From a virus, in the IMG/VR virus record IMGVR_UViG_3300036852_000353, positions 47,556 through 111,555 of that record: a stretch of DNA of 64,000 nucleotides. One strand, written 5' to 3'. The position numbers and the translations under genes are program-made. Under the pieces are notes generated by a model. The model did not search any database. It was given only the letters and a program-made list of their open reading frames with translations, and was not told the origin of the DNA. Positions 46,019 to 53,993 of the stretch are shown here, piece by piece. Every line of letters starts with the position of its first letter. Position 1 is the stretch's first letter.

Positions 46019-46498
46019 TCAGGTGCGGCCGGGCTTGGTGAAGACCCACACGTCGTCACCGTCGTTCACGTCGTCAACCCAGATCTCAGAGTCACCCATG
46101 ACGGCGCTCTTGATCCTGCTGCGGCCGTGGTCGTTCAGCCAGTTCCAGCGCACCTGACCGCAGCGCTCTTCGAGGTACTCGTTCATCGGCCAGGCGAGGT
46201 CGGCGTAGCGGGCCGTGAAATGACAGCCCATCTCCTTGACCTGGCCGGGAGTGAGGAACATGCCGCCGTAGTGCTTGCGAGCGGCCTTCAGTGTGGCCAG
46301 GACACCGTCCTCGGTGTCCACACCCTTCCACTCCAAGCTGTAGACGAACTTGAGGGCCACGGCAGCAAGCAGGACGTCAGGGTTCTTCCCGTCCATCACG
46401 GCGTCAACGTCTTCGTCCCTCCACGGCGTGCCGTACAGCTCGGAGTAGAGGACGGACCAGACGGCGGGGATGCTGAAGCGGGTGTCGTCGGCATTCAT
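46019..46498 (-). CDS. Unknown protein, 159 aa
   Basis: MNADDTRFSIPAVWSVLYSE..., helical/alpha-beta; GACAAGGAAGGC leader. Confidence 0.6.
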   Translation of the reverse strand: MNADDTRFSIPAVWSVLYSELYGTPWRDEDVDAVMDGKNPDVLLAAVALKFVYSLEWKGVDTEDGVLATLKAARKHYGGMFLTPGQVKEMGCHFTARYADLAWPMNEYLEERCGQVRWNWLNDHGRSRIKSAVMGDSEIWVDDVNDGDDVWVFTKPGRT

Positions 46499-46503
46499 GG
46501 TGC

Positions 46504-46513
46504 CTTCCTTGTC
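46504..46513 (-). promoter_or_regulatory. Start-associated GACAAGGAAG motif
   Basis: Upstream of the gene at 46019-46498, adjacent to parS site 17. Confidence 0.7.
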
Positions 46514-46522
46514 GGGGTCAGT

Positions 46523-46536
46523 GTTTCACGTGGAAC
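46523..46536. repeat. parS-type site 17
   Basis: GTTTCACGTGGAAC. Confidence 0.85.
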
Positions 46537-46548
46537 ATCCACGCGGGG

Positions 46549-46674
46549 TTACTTCTTGGGTGCGGGCGGCGGGGTTGGTACGCCGGGGCAGGTGTAGATC
46601 TTGCCGTCCCCCGACGGCCAGTCATGGCCGGGGTGCGGGCTGGAGTTGGGACACCGGCCGGGTCCAGCAGACAT
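46549..46674 (-). CDS. Small protein, 41 aa
   Basis: MSAGPGRCPNSSPHPGHDW... with two Cys and Pro-rich end. GAGAGGAACACAC before ATG 46674. Confidence 0.5.
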   Translation of the reverse strand: MSAGPGRCPNSSPHPGHDWPSGDGKIYTCPGVPTPPPAPKK

Positions 46675-46685
46675 GTGTGTTCCTC

Positions 46686-47036
46686 TCAGAACGGCGGGCA
46701 GCCGTCGGGGTAGGTGTGTTTGCAGGTGCCGTCGCAGTCCGGGTGATGGCCCGGGACGACGGCGATTTGGCGGGGGACCGGTGCAGCCGGAGCGTGCCAC
46801 TTCGGATCACCCAGCAGCGAGCACGCAAAGCCGCCGATGACGGCGTCCGTGCTCTTGTCGAAGGTGTCGACCCAGCCGTAGCCGTCGCATTCAGGGCAGC
46901 GTTCCGGCTCGTGGAAGACACCGTCCGGGTTGGCGCCACAGGACACCTCGTTGGCGGCCAATGACACGGGCGGGTCGTCCTTGGTCAGCTCGTCGGAGCA
47001 GTGGATACAGCGTCGAGGAGTCACAGGCTCATTCAT
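46686..47036 (-). CDS. Zn-finger protein (DnaJ-type CxxCxGxG-like)
   Basis: 116 aa. RCIHCSDEL, CPECDGYGW and CDGTCKH form three to four CxxC units. Likely zinc protein; role unknown. Confidence 0.6.
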   Translation of the reverse strand: MNEPVTPRRCIHCSDELTKDDPPVSLAANEVSCGANPDGVFHEPERCPECDGYGWVDTFDKSTDAVIGGFACSLLGDPKWHAPAAPVPRQIAVVPGHHPDCDGTCKHTYPDGCPPF

Positions 47037-47376
47037 CGGAACGGCCAGCGAGGATGTGGTCGGCCAGCGCGAGGGCGGCAGCACGCGAGCTCGCACCATC
47101 GAACGCGCGATTCCACTTGCACTCGTCACGCAGCAGCTGGGACAGCAGCGGCAGGGATGCGGGGCCGAGGGCGAGGAACACCTCGGCGGCGCCGCCCCAG
47201 AAGAACTGGGCAACCGTCTGAGTCGGCGACTGGGTCTGTGTGCAGACCAGCCCCACCCGGAAGTCACGGTCGTGGATCAGGTCGGTGGGGATGTGCTTGC
47301 TGCCCGCGTGCAGGTGGTCGAGGTAGTCGGCCGCCTCGATCAGGCGGGCGCTGTCTTGCGTAGCGTCGGTCGTCAT
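47029..47376 (-). CDS. Unknown protein, 115 aa
   Basis: Helical; HAGSKHIPTDLIHDRDFRV and FFWGGAAEVFLALGP. GACAAGGAAGCGTG leader. Confidence 0.6.
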   Translation of the reverse strand: MTTDATQDSARLIEAADYLDHLHAGSKHIPTDLIHDRDFRVGLVCTQTQSPTQTVAQFFWGGAAEVFLALGPASLPLLSQLLRDECKWNRAFDGASSRAAALALADHILAGRSDE

Positions 47377-47380
47377 CACG

Positions 47381-47390
47381 CTTCCTTGTC
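47381..47390 (-). promoter_or_regulatory. Start-associated GACAAGGAAG motif
   Basis: Upstream of the gene at 47029-47376, 5 bases from parS site 18. Confidence 0.7.
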
Positions 47391-47395
47391 GGTGT

Positions 47396-47409
47396 GTTTC
47401 ACGTGGAAC
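47396..47409. repeat. parS-type site 18
   Basis: GTTTCACGTGGAAC. Confidence 0.85.
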
Positions 47410-47417
47410 ATCGTCGG

Positions 47418-47744
47418 TCAGTCGAGGTAGTCGTGGGCCCGCAGATCGGGGTGGACGGCAATGGCGTTGACCACGGCGACCACGTCCCCGCCGCGGCGGT
47501 GGCGGCCAAGGGCGGTTGTCACCTGGTCGGCCGTCAGGCCACGCTCCAGCAGTGCACCGTAGAGCGTTGCCCGGAGGTCAGCCTGAACAGCGTCCAGACC
47601 CATCACACCCGCCTGGTGCACGGCGCCGATCATGTAGATCAAGTGCAGGCGCTCCTTCTCTTCGAGTTTGGAGTCCTCCGGGTGGGGACCGGCGGCACGG
47701 CGCAGACGGTCGAGGATGTGGCCGGGAGCGGCGGAAACGATCAT
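47418..47744 (-). CDS. Unknown protein, 108 aa
   Basis: MIVSAAPGHILDRLRRAAGP..., helical. AGGAGG before ATG 47744; coupled to 47744-47935. Confidence 0.58.
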   Translation of the reverse strand: MIVSAAPGHILDRLRRAAGPHPEDSKLEEKERLHLIYMIGAVHQAGVMGLDAVQADLRATLYGALLERGLTADQVTTALGRHRRGGDVVAVVNAIAVHPDLRAHDYLD

Positions 47745-47935
47745 CATCCCTCCTTTTTGTGATTGAGGTAGCCGATCACGGTGGAAGCAAGTACACCCAC
47801 GGCCAGGAGGACGGCGACCAGGAGGATGATCAGGACCCAGGCGCCGATCCCGAGGCCGATCCCGCAGCCCTGCGGGTCGGCCTTGCGCATGTCGGGCGGG
47901 CACCAGAAGTCGTGGTACCAGCCGGGGATGATCAT
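47744..47935 (-). CDS. Small membrane protein, 63 aa
   Basis: MIIPGWYHDFWCPPDMRK... and one transmembrane segment (~32-55), NHKKEG end. Confidence 0.65.
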   Translation of the reverse strand: MIIPGWYHDFWCPPDMRKADPQGCGIGLGIGAWVLIILLVAVLLAVGVLASTVIGYLNHKKEG

Positions 47936-48126
47936 GCGTCGGCCTCCAGCATCTCGACGAAGCCGTCCCAGGCCAGGCAGTCGCCCTGATGGAAGTGGGC
48001 GTTGACGTAGGCGACGGCGACGAAGTCCGTGATCTCACCGACCGGGATGTGCAGGTGGTTGGCGGTGTAGTGGTAGGCCGCCTCCAGCTGCTGGCGGGTG
48101 CAGTTGCGCAGGATGTTGATGATCAC
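47932..48126 (-). CDS. Unknown protein, 64 aa
   Basis: Helical, IINILRNCTRQQLEAAYHYT... GTG 48126 overlaps the upstream stop (GTGA). Confidence 0.58.
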   Translation of the reverse strand: MIINILRNCTRQQLEAAYHYTANHLHIPVGEITDFVAVAYVNAHFHQGDCLAWDGFVEMLEADA

Positions 48127-48425
48127 GATGTGTACTCCGTACTGTCGGGCGCCCACCCATTACCGTGCTCGCGGTTCATTCCCTTGATCCGATTCGCCTG
48201 CTGTGTGATCCGCTCGGCGTAGGCCAGCGCCGCATCCGGGGTTAGGAGCAGCTCCAGCTCCCGGCCGTCCGGTGCGATGGTCGGCAGACGCACAAGGCGC
48301 GCCCACGGCCCATTGAGGGTCGAGGCGTTGGGCTCAAGCGTCTCGGGGTTGTAGCACGCCCAGTTGACGGCGCTCCATATGCCGCCGGGCAGGGTGGTGC
48401 GCCAGGGTGTCTTCTGTCTGGCCAT
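48123..48425 (-). CDS. Unknown protein, 100 aa
   Basis: MARQKTPWRTTLPGGIWSAV..., with a helical ALAYAERITQQANRIKG segment. Confidence 0.58.
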   Translation of the reverse strand: MARQKTPWRTTLPGGIWSAVNWACYNPETLEPNASTLNGPWARLVRLPTIAPDGRELELLLTPDAALAYAERITQQANRIKGMNREHGNGWAPDSTEYTS

Positions 48426-48760
48426 CAGCTCTCCTTCGGTACCTCGATGTCGGGCAGCACGGCGAGGACCAGGCGGCGTGCCCAGGCGTCGGCCTCCTGA
48501 ACTTCCTCCCAGTGCACCTCATCGCCCCAGGTCCATACGGCGTTCGTGCCGTAGTGCTCGTATTGCTCCTTGACGATGTCGATGATCTCGTCGAGGGACA
48601 GGTGATCCGGCAGTGGCTCGTCCTCGTCGGTTCTGTTGCGCCAGTACTGCGAGCACAGGCCGGTGACCAGAGCGCTGAGTTCGAACTCCCACTTGGTGCG
48701 GGGCTCGATCCAGCGGCACGGAATGGTGCCGTCGAACTTGGTGCCCCGGTGGATCTTCAC
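48425..48760 (-). CDS. Unknown protein, 111 aa
   Basis: VKIHRGTKFDGTIPCRWIEP..., alpha/beta, acidic. GAGGAATGAC before GTG 48760. Confidence 0.58.
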   Translation of the reverse strand: MKIHRGTKFDGTIPCRWIEPRTKWEFELSALVTGLCSQYWRNRTDEDEPLPDHLSLDEIIDIVKEQYEHYGTNAVWTWGDEVHWEEVQEADAWARRLVLAVLPDIEVPKES

Positions 48761-48761
48761 G

Positions 48762-48935
48762 TCATTCCTCCAGACGGCTGCGGTCGTGCTCGATGTTGTG
48801 CTCCGGCGCCAGCGCACCAGTCAGGCTGATGCCACGGAGGCCAGCCATCGCGTAGGCGTACTCGGCTTCCTCACCGCAGCCTGCGTCGTCGGGCTCGTCG
48901 GGGTGGATGGGGCAGGGATCAAGGTCCGTGGTCAT
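48762..48935 (-). CDS. Small acidic protein, 57 aa
   Basis: MTTDLDPCPIHPDEPDDAGC..., Cys/His start may bind metal. It precedes 48425-48760 and follows 48932-49171 with an overlap. Confidence 0.58.
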   Translation of the reverse strand: MTTDLDPCPIHPDEPDDAGCGEEAEYAYAMAGLRGISLTGALAPEHNIEHDRSRLEE

Positions 48936-49171
48936 GACTGTTGGTACCTTTCGTTGAACAGGTGGCGAGCGAACCGGCTCAGCTCGAACTCGACTTGGTG
49001 ATGCACTCGCTCCGTGGCGATGTGCGTCGACAGGTCGGCCTCAACAGGGAGCACGCTCACCACTCCCTTGATCATCTTCAAGGCGTTGATGATGTGCTCG
49101 GCGTCGTCGTCACGGATGTCGTCGGCCGGAGTGACGACGTATCCGGCGTGACGGGTGGTCACGATGATCAC
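48932..49171 (-). CDS. Unknown protein, 79 aa
   Basis: Alpha/beta, IIVTTRHAGYVVTPADDIRD...; GTG start overlapping the upstream stop. Confidence 0.58.
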   Translation of the reverse strand: MIIVTTRHAGYVVTPADDIRDDDAEHIINALKMIKGVVSVLPVEADLSTHIATERVHHQVEFELSRFARHLFNERYQQS

Positions 49172-49428
49172 CTCGGATCGTGGGTCGGTTCGGCGGGAAC
49201 GTGGCGGGCGTTGTGCAGCAACGCTTGGCGGGCGCGCTCATTGAGGCGCTCTTGCCCTGCGGCCTCCCGGGCGTCGTGCTCCTGGTCGATGTCAGCGAAC
49301 AGGTCGGCGTCATCAAGGGTGTTGATGGCCTTCGCGATGGCGGCGTACACGCCGATGGCGCCGTCCCTGGCGATCTGCCGCAAGGCGTTGAGGGCGTTGA
49401 TCTGCTCGTCGATGGTGGGCTTGGACAT
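49168..49428 (-). CDS. Helical protein, 86 aa
   Basis: MSKPTIDEQINALNALRQIA..., predicted all-helical, charged. Confidence 0.58.
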   Translation of the reverse strand: MSKPTIDEQINALNALRQIARDGAIGVYAAIAKAINTLDDADLFADIDQEHDAREAAGQERLNERARQALLHNARHVPAEPTHDPR

Positions 49429-49446
49429 CAGTTCTCCTTTTCTCTT

Positions 49447-49731
49447 TCAGATACGGCGACGGCGACGTTCTAGAACAACCGACCCCTTCGGGACGACATG
49501 CGCCCGTGGATCACCGTCCTTCATGTCGATGTAGTCCACCGTCGGACCGGCGCCCCGGCGCGTCTCGCGTTTGCTCCACGGCAGTTCCGGGAACGCCTCA
49601 CGGGCCCGCTTCAGGCGACGCTTGATCGTTCCCACGCTCGTGCCGAACTCATCGGCCAGGGCGAGGAGCGATGCACCGGCCAGCCAGCGCAGAGCAACAT
49701 CCTTGGGCGTCAGGTCAGGGCGCTGGGCCAT
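49447..49731 (-). CDS. Sigma region 4-like HTH protein
   Basis: 94 aa. ASLLALADEFGTSVGTIKRRLKRAREA is a textbook helix-turn-helix of sigma-70 region 4/LuxR type; the end is Arg-rich (LERRRRRI). Probably a small transcription factor. Confidence 0.72.
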   Translation of the reverse strand: MAQRPDLTPKDVALRWLAGASLLALADEFGTSVGTIKRRLKRAREAFPELPWSKRETRRGAGPTVDYIDMKDGDPRAHVVPKGSVVLERRRRRI

Positions 49732-49749
49732 GTCAGTCCTCCTCTCGAT

Positions 49750-49763
49750 GTTTCACGTGGAAC
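49750..49763. repeat. parS-type site 19
   Basis: GTTTCACGTGGAAC; followed by GTC rather than the usual ATC/ATT. Confidence 0.85.
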
Positions 49764-49764
49764 G

Positions 49765-49971
49765 TCAGTCGTCGTAGTGCATCCGGATGCGCTCGCCGGG
49801 GTCGAACTCGGAGACCGTGCCGTTGCCCCACTGAATGAGGATCCGGCCGCGGTCGTTGGTGACCGGCTCGCCCGCCTGCCAGGTCAGGCGCCCAAACGCG
49901 CACCAGTCGCCCATCTTGATATCCCTGGCTGCCTTGGTCTCGGGCCGGGTGGTGTCGGTGGTGTTGTTCAT
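49765..49971 (-). CDS. Unknown protein, 68 aa
   Basis: MNNTTDTTRPETKAARDIKM..., beta-rich second half. GACAGGAATAGTC before ATG 49971. Confidence 0.58.
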   Translation of the reverse strand: MNNTTDTTRPETKAARDIKMGDWCAFGRLTWQAGEPVTNDRGRILIQWGNGTVSEFDPGERIRMHYDD

Positions 49972-50052
49972 GACTATTCCTGTCGGTGAATGCAAGGACG
50001 CGACCGCGCATCCTGCGTGATGCACGGCCGCGTCCGGTCCTATCGTGTCAGC

Positions 50053-50274
50053 TCACATCGCCTGCTGGCACGCCTGGTTGAAGACGAAACGGACCAGGGC
50101 ACGTGCCTGCATGACGGCGTCAGACAGGCTGCGGGCCTCGGCGCCATCGTCGAAACGGAAATGCATGCCGTCCTGGTGAACGATGAGTGCGCGGCCGTCG
50201 GTGAGGTCGGCATAGACCTCCTCGTAGGCTTCCAGCTTGGCGCCAAGATGTTCGATGTCGATGATCGTGTTCAT
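50053..50274 (-). CDS. Unknown protein, 73 aa
   Basis: MNTIIDIEHLGAKLEAYEEV...; AAGGACATC before ATG 50274. An upstream GTG would add a Cys-rich extension, judged less likely. Confidence 0.55.
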   Translation of the reverse strand: MNTIIDIEHLGAKLEAYEEVYADLTDGRALIVHQDGMHFRFDDGAEARSLSDAVMQARALVRFVFNQACQQAM

Positions 50275-50338
50275 GATGTCCTTCGAGTTGACGGAGCAGG
50301 CCCATTCTTTCAGGTCCCACTGACAGCGTGGGCATCTT

Positions 50339-50629
50339 TCAAGCGGGCACCCTCCCGCTGCCGCAGCAGTGACCACATTCCTTCGTGGGGAGGTCGGTGA
50401 CGTGCTTCCACGTCCGGCGGCGGATGATCTCGCGGCATGTGCTGGGGCAAATGCCGTACATGCTGGCCAGAGCGAGCATGCTGATATTGCCCTCGGCGTA
50501 CCACTGCCTCAGCTCACGCACCTTCGCCTCCGTCATCTTCGCGAGGGGGTGACGCTCGCCGGGCGGGGCGCCCTTGCGCAGCCCCCTGGTCCTGCCAGGC
50601 GGGTACGCCTCAGTCGTCGAAGTGTCCAT
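50339..50629 (-). CDS. HTH DNA-binding protein (resolvase/transposase-type HTH)
   Basis: 96 aa. GNISMLALASMYGICPSTCREIIRRRTW is a strong HTH; ends with a CGHCCGSG zinc knuckle. GACAAGGAAGAAGC leader. Confidence 0.7.
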   Translation of the reverse strand: MDTSTTEAYPPGRTRGLRKGAPPGERHPLAKMTEAKVRELRQWYAEGNISMLALASMYGICPSTCREIIRRRTWKHVTDLPTKECGHCCGSGRVPA

Positions 50630-50633
50630 GCTT

Positions 50634-50643
50634 CTTCCTTGTC
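50634..50643 (-). promoter_or_regulatory. Start-associated GACAAGGAAG motif
   Basis: Upstream of the HTH gene at 50339-50629. Confidence 0.7.
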
Positions 50644-50662
50644 GTGCAGCAGGTAACCGGCG

Positions 50663-50845
50663 TCAGCGCTGAAGCATGTGATGGAACCAGTCCTCGGCGG
50701 CCATGCCGTCGATGCACCAGCCGTACGGGCCCGCGGTGATGTCGCCGGGCTCCACCTTGAGACCCTCACGGGCGGCGATCTCCTGGATGTCCCGCCGGGT
50801 CCACTCGGAGGGCGGCTTGTCGCTCCACCGGGAGGTGTCAGACAT
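50663..50845 (-). CDS. Unknown protein, 60 aa
   Basis: MSDTSRWSDKPPSEWTRRDI..., helical. Start overlaps the upstream stop region; an in-frame ATG three bases earlier also exists. Confidence 0.55.
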   Translation of the reverse strand: MSDTSRWSDKPPSEWTRRDIQEIAAREGLKVEPGDITAGPYGWCIDGMAAEDWFHHMLQR

Positions 50846-51134
50846 CATCGCCCCCCTTGCTTTCGAGTGGCTCCCCGAACGTCATGACAATGCCGCCTGC
50901 GTAGATCTGCTGTGTGATGCGGGTGTGGGCCACGCGGGCCTGATACCTGGGGCGGCTGTCCGTATGGACCTTGCCGTCATACAGGTCGCGGGCCACGGCA
51001 AACGCCTCGTCGAAGTCGTGGGTCTCGTTGTGCATACGGCCCACCGGCCCCTTGAACACCTGTCCGGTGAACTCCCACCAGGTGTCATCGCCCAGCTTCT
51101 GGTACTGAACGCTGTAAGTGGTCTCGATCTCCAT
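50838..51134 (-). CDS. Unknown protein, 98 aa
   Basis: MEIETTYSVQYQKLGDDTWW..., beta-rich. GAAAGGACACCACG before ATG 51134. Confidence 0.58.
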   Translation of the reverse strand: MEIETTYSVQYQKLGDDTWWEFTGQVFKGPVGRMHNETHDFDEAFAVARDLYDGKVHTDSRPRYQARVAHTRITQQIYAGGIVMTFGEPLESKGGDDV

Positions 51135-51202
51135 CGTGGTGTCCTTTCGTAGATCCAGAGGGGCCGCCGTGCGCGACGGGGGCCCGTGCCAGGACCGGCG
51201 AT

Positions 51203-51216
51203 GTTTCACGTGGAAC
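51203..51216. repeat. parS-type site 20
   Basis: GTTTCACGTGGAAC; the last perfect copy. Confidence 0.85.
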
Positions 51217-51218
51217 AT

Positions 51219-51662
51219 TCAGGTCGTGCGAGTGAGGAACGCGTACTGCCCGCTCCCCGGCCTGGCGAAGACGTACACCGCGCCGTTGGCCTCGACCATC
51301 AGCTCGTCCTCGCCAACCATGCCGTCCCACACAGGGGCGTCATCCTTGAACCACTCGACCTCGGTGCCCGGGTAGTTCTCCTTGATGTACTGCTCCTTGA
51401 GCATGTCAAGGTCTGCGTAGGCGCACATGAACGCCCTCGCCAGATCAATGAACGCGTCCGGCTCCCAGCTTCTCCATGCCACGGAAGCGGCCTCGATGGC
51501 TGCCGCCACCACACCTTCATTCCCGTCGACCTGCTCGACATCCATGTACACCTTGAGTATGGCCGCTTCGAGGTCGTACTCCGGTTCGTGCTCTGTCCAC
51601 CCGCCGCCCGAGACGTTCCGGAACGCCTGACGCCAGTGGTCGGCGGTGTAGTCGTCGGTCAT
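51219..51662 (-). CDS. Unknown protein, 147 aa
   Basis: MTDDYTADHWRQAFRNVSGG..., helical and acidic. GAGAGGATACGACC before ATG 51662. Flanked by parS site 20 and a decayed site. Confidence 0.58.
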   Translation of the reverse strand: MTDDYTADHWRQAFRNVSGGGWTEHEPEYDLEAAILKVYMDVEQVDGNEGVVAAAIEAASVAWRSWEPDAFIDLARAFMCAYADLDMLKEQYIKENYPGTEVEWFKDDAPVWDGMVGEDELMVEANGAVYVFARPGSGQYAFLTRTT

Positions 51663-51681
51663 GGTCGTATCCTCTCTCGAT

Positions 51682-51695
51682 GTTTCATGCGGGAT
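51682..51695. repeat. Degenerate parS-type site
   Basis: GTTTCATGCGGGAT, four mismatches to the 14-mer, in the usual intergenic position with the ATG prefix. Confidence 0.4.
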
Positions 51696-51697
51696 GC

Positions 51698-52129
51698 TCA
51701 GGCCCGGTACAGACCCAGGCACCAGTCGTTGACCGCCTCGGCATACACCCTGACAGGCCAGGATACGGCTGCGTCCTGGGTGACGTGCCAGGGCCAGCTC
51801 TTCAGACCCGTCAGGGCGATGGCCCATCCGTCGCAGTGAAAGCCGGGTTCGTACAACTTCATCTCGTCCGACCATCCGGAACCGGCCCGCAGGGCAACCC
51901 AGTCCTTGGCGATCTTCAGACAGGCCTCGGCCTGCTCGCGGGTCAGCTGCGGGGTCTCGTCCTCGCTCACAGGAGTTCCTTCCTGATCTTCTAGTTCCTC
52001 GCGGACGGCGTCCATGGCCGCCTCCAGCCCGTCGTCCCAGCCGGAACGGTAGTGATCCGAGCCGTCGGGCGGCGGGCTCTTGAGGGCAAAGATGGCGCGG
52101 GTGAGGCGCTTGATCAGCTCCTCGTTCAC
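51698..52129 (-). CDS. Unknown protein, 143 aa
   Basis: MNEELIKRLTRAIFALKSPP..., helical; coupled to 52126-52563. Confidence 0.58.
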   Translation of the reverse strand: MNEELIKRLTRAIFALKSPPPDGSDHYRSGWDDGLEAAMDAVREELEDQEGTPVSEDETPQLTREQAEACLKIAKDWVALRAGSGWSDEMKLYEPGFHCDGWAIALTGLKSWPWHVTQDAAVSWPVRVYAEAVNDWCLGLYRA

Positions 52130-52563
52130 GTCGCACTGCCCTCCGCTTCCTCAACGGTGACCAGGCCGTACTCCTTGGCCTGCTTGTCGGTCAGGGACGC
52201 CTGCCAGAAGTAGCCGCAGCGCCATGCCGGGCCGTGCGGGTCGGAGGGGTCACATCCGGCGCCGTTGTTGTAGCCAGTGGAGACCACACGGCACACCCAG
52301 CGGCGTGTGAACAGGTCCCGCATCGTGGCGGCGGGGTTCTCGAACGGCATGTCGTCGTAGTCGCCGTCCAGGTGACGCAACACGTGCTTGATGGCGTTGC
52401 CGTTGGGGCTGTCAATCGCGTCCAGGTAGGCCGTGGCCTTCGCGATGCGGTCCTCCAGCAGCACCGCGCGGGGTGCCACCTTGGCCTTGATGGTGGTGAT
52501 CAGCTCCTCGGCCAGCTTCGCGGCGAGGGCCTTCTCGTATTCGGTGCTGATGATGGCGGTCAT
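52126..52563 (-). CDS. Unknown protein, 145 aa
   Basis: MTAIISTEYEKALAAKLAEEL... helical start; Cys-containing middle (WVCRVVSTGYNNGAGC). A GACAAGGAGGAGCG variant leader precedes ATG 52563. Confidence 0.58.
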   Translation of the reverse strand: MTAIISTEYEKALAAKLAEELITTIKAKVAPRAVLLEDRIAKATAYLDAIDSPNGNAIKHVLRHLDGDYDDMPFENPAATMRDLFTRRWVCRVVSTGYNNGAGCDPSDPHGPAWRCGYFWQASLTDKQAKEYGLVTVEEAEGSAT

Positions 52564-52859
52564 GATCGCTCCTCCTTGTCGCTGCCATACATGTGGTCAT
52601 AGGTGGCGCGGGCCGTAAAGCCGTCCTGCCACATCGCCGTCATGAGCTGCTGGACCTTTTGCGCCTGCTCCGGGGTCAGGACCTTGCGCAGGGGCCCGAA
52701 ACTCTTGAACATCAGCTCCGCCCGGTAACCGGCGACTCCCAGAAGAGCCGTGCGATCAACGCCCGCGACGTTGCCTGCCGCGTCGGGATGAGCCCCCTGA
52801 GCCTGGTCGTACTCCCAGAGAGCAGCATGCAGTTTGAGCATGTCTGTACGAGTAGTCAT
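52560..52859 (-). CDS. Helical protein, 99 aa
   Basis: MTTRTDMLKLHAALWEYDQA..., all-helical. Confidence 0.58.
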   Translation of the reverse strand: MTTRTDMLKLHAALWEYDQAQGAHPDAAGNVAGVDRTALLGVAGYRAELMFKSFGPLRKVLTPEQAQKVQQLMTAMWQDGFTARATYDHMYGSDKEERS

Positions 52860-53119
52860 CGCTTCTCCCATTCCGTGGCGGGGTGGCCCACCAGATAGAG
52901 GTGCGAGCCGTCGAACCTGAACCGCCGCTCGTACACGCGATCATCCGGGGCGGCTTTCCCCTCCGCCTCGCTGTAGCTGACAGCCTCGATGGCCACCACG
53001 GGGTAGCCGGTCGCCCCGTGCACGTTGCCGGTGCGGATCTCCACGTAGCCGATGCCGTCGGGCAGCAGCACACGCAGGGTCTTGTCCGTCATGGGCAGGG
53101 TGGGGATCTGATCAGTCAC
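52856..53119 (-). CDS. Unknown protein, 87 aa
   Basis: MTDQIPTLPMTDKTLRVLLP..., beta-rich. Confidence 0.58.
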   Translation of the reverse strand: MTDQIPTLPMTDKTLRVLLPDGIGYVEIRTGNVHGATGYPVVAIEAVSYSEAEGKAAPDDRVYERRFRFDGSHLYLVGHPATEWEKR

Positions 53120-53993
53120 GGAGACCCATGCTCCTTTCGATCATGTCGCCTTCTTCGTCCTCGGCGGCCAGGCACAGTTCGCACTGGTTCTCACCGGAGC
53201 CGCACTCGTCGCCAGTCTGGCCGCTGGGGCAGCGCTCCACCTGAGATGCGGCGATGATGGTCATGCTGTCGGCACGCTTCCAGACCGGCTGGACACCAGG
53301 CCGGAGGAATTGCACATCGAGCCAGAGACCGCCCTCCCCTTCGTCGTGCTTGACGGCGCGGATGTAGCCCTGCTCGCCGTGCCGGTTCTCCACGTACACC
53401 CGGGGGCCGGTCGGCTCGCGCTTCACCGGCTTCGGCGGGGGCGGGCACTCGGGCCCGTCGGGGTGGACCTCGACCCGGTTGTCGGCGAAGGCAAAGGACT
53501 CGTAGTCCGAGTAGGAGCCCGGCTGCCATTCCCGCTGCCACCGGTACTTGGTCCGGTCTGCGGCGTAGCCAGAGATGCGGCCAGCGGACGGGTTCATGCG
53601 CTCCGGCTTGCGCGTCTCCTCGTTGTAGACCAAGTCGGAGACCAGGACGCGTGTGCCGACCGGCAACAGCTCGTGCTTCGGCTCCGGCGGCGGGTCGGCG
53701 TAGGCGCAGTCCTCGGTGTGCCGCTCGGCGCAGGCGGGTCGGCGGGCCTCCTTGGACCTGCACTCCTTGAGCGGCGGGCGGGGGAACACCTCACGCCAGG
53801 CGTCCAGCTCATGGAGCCTGCCGTCCGTCGCGGCGTCCACCTGCATCACCACGGCGGCAGTGTGCGCATACGAGGCGGAGACCAGCGCCGACAACATCGT
53901 TGCGATCTTGTCGCACCCCTCCGATTCAAGGGCCGTGAACACCTCCTTCACCGACTCTTCGAAGTGCTCCGGGCCGGTCTTTGCGCTACTCAT
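53112..53993 (-). CDS. Large unknown protein with two Cys clusters, 293 aa
   Basis: A helical N-terminal domain (EHFEESVKEVFTALESEG), a middle with CRSKEARRPACAERHTEDCA, an SH3-like beta region (GPRVYVENRHGEQGYIRAVK) and C-terminal CPSGQTGDECGSGENQCELC. The largest gene of this block. Its function is not recognised. Confidence 0.6.
   Translation of the reverse strand: MSSAKTGPEHFEESVKEVFTALESEGCDKIATMLSALVSASYAHTAAVVMQVDAATDGRLHELDAWREVFPRPPLKECRSKEARRPACAERHTEDCAYADPPPEPKHELLPVGTRVLVSDLVYNEETRKPERMNPSAGRISGYAADRTKYRWQREWQPGSYSDYESFAFADNRVEVHPDGPECPPPPKPVKREPTGPRVYVENRHGEQGYIRAVKHDEGEGGLWLDVQFLRPGVQPVWKRADSMTIIAASQVERCPSGQTGDECGSGENQCELCLAAEDEEGDMIERSMGLRD

Noticed and set aside
35119-51662. 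A ParB gene within the window
   Set aside because: No product has the ParB CTPase/N-terminal GxxRxxR-type box or HTH layout; the small HTH proteins at 49447 and 50339 are too short.
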